DNA of 64,000 bases from MGBC120314 sp051877855 (GTDB lineage: Bacteria > Bacillota > Clostridia > Lachnospirales > Lachnospiraceae), in the NCBI GenBank assembly GCA_051877855.1, contig JBJEJH010000037.1, positions 35,676 through 99,675 of the forward strand, given 5' to 3'. This document shows, piece by piece, positions 17,619-26,600 of this stretch. The notes beneath the pieces are model-generated. The model was not told the DNA's origin. It worked only from the letters and a program-made list of their open reading frames with translations, and did not search any database. Position 1 is the stretch's first letter. Every line of letters begins with the position of its first letter. The position numbers and the translations under genes are program-made.

Positions 17619-18421
17619 CAGCATGGCAGAAAACAGTAAAATATCTTGCAATTGCGCTGGCAATATTCTTAAGTGTCAGCATTATCAGTGGAATTTGTGG
17701 AGGAATTGCGTCGTTTTCATTTGTGTTTGGTCACAGAAACGGCGGCGGGGAACTTACGACTTATCCGGTGGATGGAGATGTGAAAGAATTACTTATCGAT
17801 ATCAGTGCGGCGGACTTATCCATAAAGACCGGAGAAGGATTCCGGGTGGAAAGTAATAATAAATATCTGACGGTAACGGAATCGGATGGAAAGCTTATGA
17901 TTTCCGAAGAACGAAAATGGTTCGCATCCGGTTCTGAAGGTATTCATTTGTACATCTATATTCCCGCGAACTTGAAGTTTGATTATGCACAGGTGAATGC
18001 CGGTGCGGGAAGCGTTAAGATTGAAGCACTTTCCGCCGATGTACTGGAGCTGGATCTGGGAGCAGGAGAAGTACAGATTGACAAACTGACAGCAGAGAAA
18101 AGTGCCAGGATTAACGGCGGTGCCGGAGAACTGACGATTAAGGATGGACTGCTGCACAACATGGAACTGGATATGGGTGTGGGAGAACTGAACCTGACCG
18201 GAAGAATCCTTGGTAAGAGTGATCTGAATTATGGTATTGGGGAAGCGAATATGACACTCCTCGGAACGAAGGAAGAATATCGGATTGAACTGGATAAGGG
18301 CATCGGGGAAGCAAAACTGGAAGGAAAATCCATGCAGGACGATTCGGTTTATGGTTCCGGAGATAATCGGATTGACATCGATGGAGGAATCGGTGAGATT
18401 CATATTACATTTTCAAAATAA
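17615..18421 (+). CDS. membrane-anchored beta-repeat protein (DUF4097/LiaG-like)
   Basis: This 268-residue protein has one N-terminal membrane helix (residues ~10-36) and an extracytoplasmic region. The latter contains at least six G-(A/V/I)-G-E motifs spaced by ~20 residues (GAGEVQI, GAGELTI, GVGELNL, GIGEANM, GIGEAKL, GIGEIHI). The pattern predicts a stacked beta-helix or beta-solenoid of the DUF4097 type. Start and stop overlap couples it to the LiaF-like gene. The pair parallels LiaF-LiaG of Bacillus, so an envelope-sensing or anchoring role is inferred. No catalytic residues are recognisable. Confidence 0.7.
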   Translation: MTAWQKTVKYLAIALAIFLSVSIISGICGGIASFSFVFGHRNGGGELTTYPVDGDVKELLIDISAADLSIKTGEGFRVESNNKYLTVTESDGKLMISEERKWFASGSEGIHLYIYIPANLKFDYAQVNAGAGSVKIEALSADVLELDLGAGEVQIDKLTAEKSARINGGAGELTIKDGLLHNMELDMGVGELNLTGRILGKSDLNYGIGEANMTLLGTKEEYRIELDKGIGEAKLEGKSMQDDSVYGSGDNRIDIDGGIGEIHITFSK

Positions 18422-18460
18422 ATCAGCATAGTACAGGTATGGATAAAGTGAGGTGGATCG

Positions 18461-19330
18461 ATGCATTTTGTACAGGCGAAAGGGATACTTTCAAATAGTA
18501 ATGGAATGAATATTTACAGAGGATGCTCCCATGGATGTATCTATTGTGACAGCAGAAGCAAGTGCTATGGATTTACTCATGAATTTGAAGATATTGAGGT
18601 GAAGGAAAATGCTCCCAAACTTTTGGAGCAAGCCCTCCGATCCAAAAGAAAGAAATGTATGATCGGTACCGGTGCAATGTGTGATCCCTACCTTCATGTA
18701 GAGGAGCAACTGGGACTTACAAGAAAATGTCTTGAACTTATTGAACATTATGAATATGGTGTGACGGTCTTAACGAAATCCACCCGAATTCTCAGAGATA
18801 TGGATTTGTTAACCTCCATAAATCAAAAAACAAAAGCCGTCGTGCAAATGACTATGACGACTTACGATGAGGATCTTTGCAGACTTTTGGAGCCGAATGT
18901 ATCGACGACCCGGGAGCGCTATGAGGCATTATTGCAATTCAAGGAAGCGAATATTCCGACGGTGGTGTGGCTTACGCCGATCTTACCATTCATCAATGAT
19001 ACGGAAGATAATATAAGGGGGATTCTTGACTATTGCATAAACGCAGGAGTGAAAGGAATTATTTGTTTTGGCATGGGAGTTACACTGCGGGACGGAGATC
19101 GGGAATATTTTTACAGTGCCCTGGATAAACACTTTCCGGGAATCAAGGAGAAATATATCAAAACCTATGGCAATGCTTATGATTTGCCGACTCCGAATCA
19201 TAAAACACTGATAAAACTTTTTAAGGAAACCTGTGACACACATGGAATTATGTGTAATGTACAGGATTGTTTTGCATATCTTCATGAATTCCCGGAACGG
19301 TATGTTCAGCAGTCTCTGGACTTTTCCTGA
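18461..19330 (+). CDS. radical SAM protein of the SPL (spore photoproduct lyase)-like family
   Basis: This 289-residue protein carries the radical SAM cluster motif CSHGCIYC (CxxxCxxC, residues ~22-29) preceded by NIYRG, as in COG1533/SplB-like proteins. The TIM-barrel continues with TGAMCDPYLHVE, VTVLTKSTRI and WLTPILPFINDT. True SplB is longer and has a diagnostic C-terminal Cys; the substrate of this relative is unknown. The ATG follows GAGGTGG. Its last 25 bp overlap the convergent M20 peptidase gene. Confidence 0.85.
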   Translation: MHFVQAKGILSNSNGMNIYRGCSHGCIYCDSRSKCYGFTHEFEDIEVKENAPKLLEQALRSKRKKCMIGTGAMCDPYLHVEEQLGLTRKCLELIEHYEYGVTVLTKSTRILRDMDLLTSINQKTKAVVQMTMTTYDEDLCRLLEPNVSTTRERYEALLQFKEANIPTVVWLTPILPFINDTEDNIRGILDYCINAGVKGIICFGMGVTLRDGDREYFYSALDKHFPGIKEKYIKTYGNAYDLPTPNHKTLIKLFKETCDTHGIMCNVQDCFAYLHEFPERYVQQSLDFS

Positions 19331-20532
19331 AGCCAACGAAGTGCCATGTATGCGTAGGCAGCACTTCCTTTATACAGAATACCGTCATCAAAACGGACCT
19401 TCGAATTATGTTGACCGTAAAAATAGCCTTCATCGATGCTTCCGGCTGTAATATAAAGACTTACGGTAGGAACCTTATGGCTTACAAAGGCGAAGTCCTC
19501 GCTGCCACCGCCGGGTTTGCCACCATTAATCTTCGTCATATCGATAGCGGCTTCGCCATATAATTCTTTCATTATTTTTGATGTATCTTGAACGAATTCG
19601 CTGTCAATTATCATGGACGGACAAAAGTCGGAGAATGAAACCTCGGCCTCGCAGCGCATAGCCAGAGCAATGCCTTTGGTGATTTCAGTCATTCTGGTTT
19701 TGATCTGTTCGTTTACTTTACCTTCCGGATCCAATGTACGAATGGTTCCCCACATTTCGGCTGCATCGGGGAAAACGTTGGATGTGTTTCCTGCCTGAAA
19801 CTTGCATGTGGTAAAGACTGCATATTCACCCGGAGCAATCTCGCGGCTGTTGATTTCCTGCAGGGCAAGATGAATCTGTGCGGCTGCGGTGATGGCATCT
19901 ACAGCAGCATTCGGCATAGATCCGTGACCACTTTTTCCTGTCACGGTGATATGATACTGTTCACAGGATGCCATTGAAATACCGCCACCCGGAATCATAA
20001 GCATACCGGAAGGCATTGGAACACCTGCAATGACATGCAGCATGAAAGCTGCATCTACCTTGGGATTTTCCAGTAGCCCGTTTTTAATCATATCCTTTGA
20101 ACCTTGAAAAATCTCTTCGGCGGGCTGGAATTCTAATTTGACAGTGCCCTCAATTTCGTTTTCATGATCCTTTAGTAAACGGGCGGCACCAAGCAGCATA
20201 GCTGTATGCATATCATGACCGCAGCCATGCATTTTGCCGTCGGTTTGGCTCCTGTAATCAATATCGGCTTCCTCCTGTATAGGAAGTGCATCCATGTCAC
20301 TGCGTAAAAGAATGGTTTTGCCGGTGGCATTTTTGCCAATGGTGGTGACGAGTCCTGCCTTTCCAATCTCTTTTACATCATATCCCATCTGCTCTAATTG
20401 GGCCTTTACGTAAGGCTTGGTGAAAGCCATGTCAAATCCCAGCTCAGGATGCCGGTGAAGTTCATGCCGGATTGTGGTTAATTCCGGCTGGAGTGCTTGT
20501 GCTTCATGTAATAGTGAATTTGCGTCCATCAT
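19306..20532 (-). CDS. M20-family amidohydrolase (N-acyl-amino-acid / aminobenzoyl-glutamate type)
   Basis: This 408-residue zinc-dependent hydrolase has the family hallmarks: HRHPELGFDM near the start, MHGCGHDMHTAMLLGAARLL with metal ligands, the catalytic Glu pair in FQPAEE, a dimerisation insert with GKSGHGSMP, and a late GGGSEDFAF with the final ligand region. This matches the IAA-Leu/hippurate hydrolase group, which removes acyl groups from amino acids. Two adjacent ATGs (20532 and 20529) follow GGAAAGGAC. It overlaps the 3' end of the radical SAM gene by 25 bp, tail to tail. The natural substrate cannot be told from sequence. Confidence 0.88.
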   Translation of the reverse strand: MMDANSLLHEAQALQPELTTIRHELHRHPELGFDMAFTKPYVKAQLEQMGYDVKEIGKAGLVTTIGKNATGKTILLRSDMDALPIQEEADIDYRSQTDGKMHGCGHDMHTAMLLGAARLLKDHENEIEGTVKLEFQPAEEIFQGSKDMIKNGLLENPKVDAAFMLHVIAGVPMPSGMLMIPGGGISMASCEQYHITVTGKSGHGSMPNAAVDAITAAAQIHLALQEINSREIAPGEYAVFTTCKFQAGNTSNVFPDAAEMWGTIRTLDPEGKVNEQIKTRMTEITKGIALAMRCEAEVSFSDFCPSMIIDSEFVQDTSKIMKELYGEAAIDMTKINGGKPGGGSEDFAFVSHKVPTVSLYITAGSIDEGYFYGQHNSKVRFDDGILYKGSAAYAYMALRWLQEKSRDC

Positions 20533-20630
20533 TTTGTCCTTTCCATTAATTTATAATTAATATGTGTTCATTCTGAATAATTTATACAACGGTACTTACA
20601 TTATAGTAAAATGACAGAAAAATACAAGTC

Positions 20631-20658
20631 TTGTGGGTTCTGATGTTTTTGTTATAAT
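20631..20658 (+). promoter_or_regulatory. promoter of the aromatic-acid-exporter-like gene
   Basis: TTGTGG (20631-20636), a 16-bp spacer and a perfect TATAAT (20653-20658) lie 35 bp before the ATG at 20693, in the 160-bp divergent region shared with the M20 gene. Confidence 0.5.
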
Positions 20659-20692
20659 GAAAGGGAATGTTGATTGGAAGGAATAGAACAAA

Positions 20693-21679
20693 ATGAAAAA
20701 AGAGATATGGTATGCCATAAGGATTATAACCGCGGCTACAGCAGCAATCCTTCTTGCAAGAACGCTTTCACTACAATTTGATATATCAGCCGGAATCGTT
20801 GCAATTCTCTCTGTGGCAAGTACAAAGAGGGAAACGATCAAAACAGCCTATAATCGTTTTATTGCCTTTGGGGTAGCCCTGCTGATTGCTTTTTTTGCTT
20901 TCAGTCTGTTTGGTTACGGAATAGAAGCATTTTTAGTATATTTGGCAATCTTTGTTTTGATATGCCAGTTTTGCGGATGGACCAATGCAATGGCGATGGA
21001 TTCGGTTTTGATATCTCATTTTCTCACATTTGGTGAAATGAACATAGAATCTTTGATGAATGAGTTGTTACTGTTTGTAATCGGTGCCGGAACAGGTATC
21101 CTGGTAAACTTATGTCTGCGTAATAATAAGTTTTATATGAAGAAACTGAAAGCAGAGACGGATGAACTTATTCGGAAGTCCTTGTTTAGAATGTCACAAA
21201 GGATATTGGATGATCAGTTCCCGGATTATGATGGGACCTGTTTTGATGAAATGCGTCAGCAGATTAATCAGGCGTTGCTGGTTGCCCGGGAAAACTATAT
21301 GAATCAATTGGTTAAAGAGAATACTGCGGATATTGAATATATTAACATGAGATCGAATCAGGTTGAACTTCTCTATGAAATGTATAAGAAGGTGCGGGAT
21401 ATTCATACAACACCGGTTACCGCAAAGATACTTTCGGAGTATTTCCTTCTTGTAGCCAATGAATATGCGGAAGAAAATACGGTTACCGAATTATTGGATG
21501 GATTTTACCGGATGCGTGACGATATGAAGCGGCAGGTTCTTCCGGGTACGAGAGAAGAATTTGAAGACCGGGCAAAACTCTATGGACTTATGCAGAACAT
21601 GGAGGAATTTCTGTTGCTTAAGAAGGATTATTGCAATAAATATAGAGAGAACTCTTCGATTCGTAGATTGTTCTACTGA
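20693..21679 (+). CDS. aromatic acid exporter family / DUF939 (FUSC-like) membrane protein
   Basis: This is a 328-residue protein. The first ~150 residues hold about five membrane segments, with the family element DISAGIVAILSVASTKRETIKTA, then RFIAFGVALLIAFFAFSLFG and a Gly-rich AGTGILVNL helix. The remaining ~180 residues are soluble and helical with coiled-coil character, matching the ArAE_1 plus ArAE_1_C arrangement. The family is related to fusaric-acid/aromatic-acid efflux proteins, but function in Firmicutes is largely unproven. It stands alone behind its own promoter and is followed by a strong hairpin. Confidence 0.75.
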   Translation: MKKEIWYAIRIITAATAAILLARTLSLQFDISAGIVAILSVASTKRETIKTAYNRFIAFGVALLIAFFAFSLFGYGIEAFLVYLAIFVLICQFCGWTNAMAMDSVLISHFLTFGEMNIESLMNELLLFVIGAGTGILVNLCLRNNKFYMKKLKAETDELIRKSLFRMSQRILDDQFPDYDGTCFDEMRQQINQALLVARENYMNQLVKENTADIEYINMRSNQVELLYEMYKKVRDIHTTPVTAKILSEYFLLVANEYAEENTVTELLDGFYRMRDDMKRQVLPGTREEFEDRAKLYGLMQNMEEFLLLKKDYCNKYRENSSIRRLFY

Positions 21680-21707
21680 AACCCACCGGTTAGAATAAAT
21701 CTCATAT

Positions 21708-21740
21708 CTATCATAGGTGTTTGCAAAACACCTATGATAG
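21708..21740. repeat. perfect 15-bp inverted repeat hairpin without a T-tract
   Basis: CTATCATAGGTGTTT (21708-21722) and AAACACCTATGATAG (21726-21740) pair perfectly around a GCA loop, 29 bp after the exporter-like gene and 25 bp before the motA-like start. No U-run follows on either strand, so it is not a standard terminator. It shares ATAGGTGTTTG with the hairpin at 53758-53805. It may be a transcript-stabilising hairpin, a Rho-independent pause, a protein site or a small repeat element. Confidence 0.7.
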
Positions 21741-21764
21741 TCAGAAGATGAGGTGGTGGGAAAC

Positions 21765-22556
21765 ATGAAATTGAACAAAGCGGGAATGACAGGGTTTATG
21801 ATGTGTTTTGTGGCTATTCTTTTTGGAATTGCATCGAATGGCGGGATTGGAACGATTGTGAGTTTTTTACATATTCCTTCCTTTATCCTTACTGCGGGAG
21901 GTGCGCTTTTTGCAGTTATGACCACATCGGATTCATTTGTAGATTTTAGATATGGTCTTTCAGGATTCCGGGAGGCCTTTATGAGTAAAGGAAATGATGC
22001 AGGTCATCTGTCCCACAAGATTATCGAAATGTCAGAACTGGCAAGAAAGGAAGGGCTGCTTGCACTGGAGGAAAAAGGGGAAAATGAAGATAACCTCTTT
22101 TTGCAGAAGGGATTAAGGCTCGTGGCCGATGGTTCGGATCCGGAATTGACAAGAGATATTCTTGAAACAGAGTTATCCCACAAATTTGAAACCGAAAAGA
22201 AACGTGTGAAATTCTGGCAGGATTTTGGTGCATATGCACCGGCCTGGGGAATGGTTGGTACTTTGATCGGACTTATTAATATGATGAAGTCCATGGGAGA
22301 TAATGCCTCGGAAATTGGTGCAGGAATGTCTCTGGCGTTAATTACTACTTTATATGGTTCCATTATTGCGAACTGGATCTGTATTCCGATTTCCAGAAAA
22401 CTGGAAAAGAACTGTGTAGCTGAGTATTTGCAGATGGAGGTAATAATAGAGGGGGTATTGTCGATTCAGGCGGGAGAGAACACTCGAATCATTAAAGAAA
22501 AAATGAAAGCTATTCTGGAAAAAGAAACAATTGATGAAATTGAAGATGAAAGGTAG
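21765..22556 (+). CDS. MotA/TolQ/ExbB-family proton channel protein (orphan MotA)
   Basis: This 263-residue protein has the MotA layout. Two N-terminal membrane helices (residues ~5-24 and 32-52) precede a cytoplasmic domain with FREAFMSK and LARKEGLLALEE. Two further helices follow, carrying the signature APAWGMVGTLIGLINMM and the GMSLALITTLYGSIIANW stretch. In flagellar motors MotA pairs with MotB, usually encoded just downstream; here the next gene is a sugar kinase. An in-frame ATG at 21753 exists, but 21765 lies better after GAGGTGGTGGG. Function as a flagellar stator is likely if a MotB exists elsewhere. Confidence 0.8.
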   Translation: MKLNKAGMTGFMMCFVAILFGIASNGGIGTIVSFLHIPSFILTAGGALFAVMTTSDSFVDFRYGLSGFREAFMSKGNDAGHLSHKIIEMSELARKEGLLALEEKGENEDNLFLQKGLRLVADGSDPELTRDILETELSHKFETEKKRVKFWQDFGAYAPAWGMVGTLIGLINMMKSMGDNASEIGAGMSLALITTLYGSIIANWICIPISRKLEKNCVAEYLQMEVIIEGVLSIQAGENTRIIKEKMKAILEKETIDEIEDER

Positions 22557-22566
22557 GAGGTTTCCT

Positions 22567-23538
22567 ATGAAGAAATATGATGTAGTAGCATTGGGTGAGT
22601 TACTGATTGATTTTACGGAAAATGGAATGAGTAAACAGGGAAATCCCATGTTGGAGGCTAATCCCGGTGGGGCGCCCTGTAACGTACTCTCCATGTTGCA
22701 AAGATTAGGAAAAGATACTGCATTTGTCGGCAAAGTGGGCAAGGATAATTTTGGCAGAATGTTGATGGATGTGGTAAAAGAACAGGGAATTGACACGGAT
22801 CATGTGCTCATGGATGAAAGGGTACCTACTACGCTGGCATTTGTTCATACCCAAAGTGACGGAGATCGCAGCTTTTCTTTTTACAGAAATCCCGGAGCAG
22901 ATATGATGCTTTCAGAGGAGGATATTGATTGTGATTTATTAAAAAATACCAGGGTGTTTCATTTTGGTTCCTTGTCAATGACGGATGAATGCAATGAGGC
23001 AGCTACCCGAAAGGCAGTGAAAGAAACGAAGGCAGCCGGCGCAGTTGTTTCATTTGATCCCAATCTGCGACCGTTGTTATGGAGAAGTCTTGATGAGGCA
23101 AGAGAACGGATATGGTATGGCATTGGACAGTGTGATATCCTGAAAATCTCGGATGATGAGGTTTGTTTTTTAACCGGAACGGAGGATATTGATGAGGGAA
23201 TTGCAAAAATACAGGAAAAAAGCCGGCCGGTTTTAATCTGTGCCACGATGGGAAAGGGCGGAAGTAAGGCTTATTATAAAGGAAAAGTCGTTTTTGGCAG
23301 ACCATTCCTGCGGGAGGATACCGTTGAAACCACCGGTGCAGGAGATACATTTATGGCCTGCGTGCTAAATACGGTGTTGGAAAAGGGATTGGATTCACTG
23401 ACCGAAGAGGATTTGGCAGAAATGCTGGAATTTGCCAATGCAGCCGCCTCTATTATTACGACCCGTAAAGGTGCATTGAAGGTAATGCCACAGAAACAGG
23501 AAGTTCTTTCATTTATTCGGGAGAGAAAAGGAAAATGA
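22567..23538 (+). CDS. PfkB-family carbohydrate kinase, probable fructokinase
   Basis: This 323-residue ribokinase-fold kinase opens with YDVVALGELLIDF and has the first PfkB signature region around NPGGAPCNVLSML. It ends with TTGAGDTFMA, whose Asp is the catalytic base. Closest in style to ScrK/YdjE-like fructokinases, it would phosphorylate fructose (or a related sugar) at the 6-OH. The frame extends upstream, but the ATG at 22567 follows AGGTAGGAGG, overlapping the motA-like stop. The two genes are therefore co-transcribed although functionally unrelated. A strong terminator follows. Confidence 0.85.
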   Translation: MKKYDVVALGELLIDFTENGMSKQGNPMLEANPGGAPCNVLSMLQRLGKDTAFVGKVGKDNFGRMLMDVVKEQGIDTDHVLMDERVPTTLAFVHTQSDGDRSFSFYRNPGADMMLSEEDIDCDLLKNTRVFHFGSLSMTDECNEAATRKAVKETKAAGAVVSFDPNLRPLLWRSLDEARERIWYGIGQCDILKISDDEVCFLTGTEDIDEGIAKIQEKSRPVLICATMGKGGSKAYYKGKVVFGRPFLREDTVETTGAGDTFMACVLNTVLEKGLDSLTEEDLAEMLEFANAAASIITTRKGALKVMPQKQEVLSFIRERKGK

Positions 23539-23545
23539 ATCTTTT

Positions 23546-23603
23546 ACCCCTTTTCCGCTAAAGTTTCAGAGACGTTTAGCGGAAAAGGGGTTTTCTTTTT
23601 TTA
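23546..23603 (+). terminator. intrinsic terminator after the fructokinase gene
   Basis: ACCCCTTTTCCGCTAAA and TTTAGCGGAAAAGGGGT form a near-perfect 17-bp stem, followed by a T-rich run (TTTTCTTTTTTT). It ends about 30 bp before the convergent multicopper-oxidase gene and is A-rich on the far side, so it may also act on the minus strand. Confidence 0.85.
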
Positions 23604-23635
23604 ATGCAAAAAGGGTCTAAGCCCTAAATAATGGA

Positions 23636-26600
23636 TTATGATTCTTTCTTGCAGAGGGAAGCAAATGCTTTCTTACATAGATTCTTACATTTACATCCGA
23701 TACCATGTTTGACAACACGGAAGATTCCCCACATACCGGATTCTACATCCCATTTAAAACTTCCGGAGCGGTAGAGATAATCCCCGGGTGCCAAAGCATC
23801 ATTTTCTAATTCCATATCAAAGGTATTGCCAATGCTGATGGCCCCCTGAAGCGGGATTACATTGGATAGGGCATCCTGTGGTTGCTGCTTCCATGTGTGA
23901 CCGTGAATACAAAATCCTACATTTCGCGGTTTGTCAGCAGGCATCATCGTACGGAAGATGACACGATCACCGCTATATGCTTTAAAAAGTGGTGTTGACG
24001 GATCACCGTGAATTTTGCTGCTAAATACTTTTGAAATTAGTGAATTATTCTTCAGTCGGTTGGCAAAACGCTCGGAACGGTAGTTATAACCTTTTTCGCC
24101 GGTATCCTCAGCATCCACATCTTCCCCATCTTCACCGGCGGCAGTTTTGACAAGTATACCATCTTTATCCAGCATACGGATTCCGTTCTGAATCAGAACA
24201 ACGCACTCCCTGAAACGCCTTATTCCCGGTGCAACAATGGCGGCTTCTTCATCATATATGGTTTTGGAACAGGAGAAGTTTTTGTACCATGCGGCCCCCA
24301 CGGGTTCGATGATAATTGCACCAAACAGACCGTGATACCGGTGATTTCTTATATCACCAAAGGATTGTATGATGCAGGAACCATATTCTTTGTCTGCATA
24401 CCACAGATATTTTTTGCTCTCACCCACACCCACCGTCTGTTCATGGTTATTGTATCCTACATTAATTCCTGAATCACAGATGGGATCATAATGGAGAAAT
24501 TGCGGGTTAATGGATACACGCATGGACGGTTTGTGTTTTTTGTCCAGAGGAACACGTGGGTAGTCATAGTATGGGATTGGATTGTCTGCGTTAAAAAGAT
24601 TGTGAAGGGTAATCTCAATCCAGTCTCCGGCATTTGCCCGCAAAATCAGCGGCTTTGGCTGATAATTTTTGTGCTTTGCTGCCTCAACCTCCTCCAAAGG
24701 AACAAAGAGAAGACCGTCAGGATCGTGGTCACCATGCCGATTGTAGGGAATATCACGCTGGATTGCAGCGATATCATATTTTCGGACGACGGAGTCCCTG
24801 GTTGGGCATGGAGGCAGTGGAATCATGCTGTCAGCTGCATGGCAGATTGGTTTGAGCCGTTTGGTTACATGCCGGTGGGCACGAAGAATTCCCCACAATC
24901 CAAGCCATACATCATCTATTCCACCAAAATAATACAAATAATCTCCCGCTTGGTAAGCCTTTTTGATGTGGATATTAAAGGCTTCGGAGATACCCAGAGT
25001 CTGAGAGGCAACTTCCGGAGAATGAATGTCTGTGATTTCTTTTTTCCAGGAAAGACCGGTCAGATTAAAGCAATGTTGTTCTTCATGGGCACCATCCAGA
25101 AGACGAATGATGATTTCATCTCCCGGATAGGTTTCCAGAATTGGAGTTGCAGGATCGCCATGAGTCAGGGAACTGAAGATATAGGCAGGATCATCATGGT
25201 CTCTTAAACGTTCCCGCATCGGTTCGCAGCGATAATTGATGCCCATAACTCCCGGATCATCATGGGAACCGGGAACTTCCGGCGGATTGAGGGCCTTTCC
25301 TTCCTTGTCAAAGAGCAGTGCAAAATCATGGACGAAGAGTGCAAATTCACGGAATGCGGTGCCATCCTTTCGGCGGATGACGGCCTTGGTACCAAAGTCA
25401 AGCTCTTTTCCGGTTCTTATATCGTGGAAAGTGGCTCCGGCCTCTTCAACAATCAGCGCACCGAACACGCCATGCTGCTGGTGGGAATTAGCATAAAGAT
25501 GATCGTGGAAAAATACGGTGTTTAACTCGGTGTTTGCAAAGAAACGTTCAATTAAGGTTTCATATTTTCTTGCACCTGCGATATTATTCCAGCCATTTGC
25601 TGCGCCATCGGAAACAATGGTGTCAAATTTAACAAGGTGAATATGGTAACCTGCAATATCGGTTAAGGTTTCCATCTGGAATGGGCTTCCCTCCAGAATT
25701 TCCGGGAGGAGGTTGGTAAGGCGTACCTCAATGCAGTCGCCGGCATTGGCGCGGATGACAAGAGGTTCTACCGTTATTTTCTGGCATTCGACTTTTCGGA
25801 TATAAGCATCCAGGCCGCCATGCCGTTCTAATTCGGATTTGAGAACGAAAAATCGACCCTGGGGATCATGCCAGCCATAGCGGTTATAGGTAACCTTGGC
25901 TTGAACCAGTGCGATTTCAAAAACTTTCACATTCTCATCGGTACAACATGGACAGGTATCGGTGTAGAGTGCGCCGGGCTTAAATCCCGGAACGAAATTG
26001 TCCTGCTCGAGGTCCGTTGGACTTATTTTATTGCTGCCGTCGGGATTTAGGATTCCAAGAGGTGGTTGCAGCGGACGTTCGCCAAAGGTGCCGTTAATGA
26101 AATGCGGATAGCCCGGATGCCGGTCGTCTTTTTTGGGTGGAGCGGGTCGGTCACTAAGCGGAAGAAGGGGCGGAATCAGTGTTCCATCAGGAAGTTTGCC
26201 GCTTCCATCCTCTAAGCGGTCATGGATGCGCCAGAGTGTCCACATGCCTTCATGGAAATGAGGGTAAAGATGACAGTGGAAAATAACATCACCGATAGTA
26301 CGGTTCAGGCTTCCGGCGCCGTGAAGAATGTCAAGAGTGTAGCATTCCTGCGGACTGATGGAGATGGAATCAATGATGGTGGAAGCGGGATTGTCTCCCT
26401 CCAGTCGCCATTGATGGTTATGCAGGTGAAATACATGGGTTTCCTTAACGCCGCCATGAATCAGACGTATTTTGGAAGGATCTCCGGCATAGGCACGCAG
26501 AATTGGTGGTGCCGGGTCGCCATAAACCCATGAACTCATGGAAATATCTTCTCCGGTGTCGGTGTGGTCATGGGAAAGAGGAAGTCGGTTTCGCATTGGT

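Noticed and set aside
16956..17663. 235-residue minus-strand ORF opposite the LiaF-like gene
   Set aside because: Shadow frame; composition is random-like and the plus strand has clear domain and start signals.
24491..25207. 238-residue plus-strand ORF inside the multicopper-oxidase region
   Set aside because: Antisense shadow of a repeat-rich coding sequence; no ribosome site or family match.
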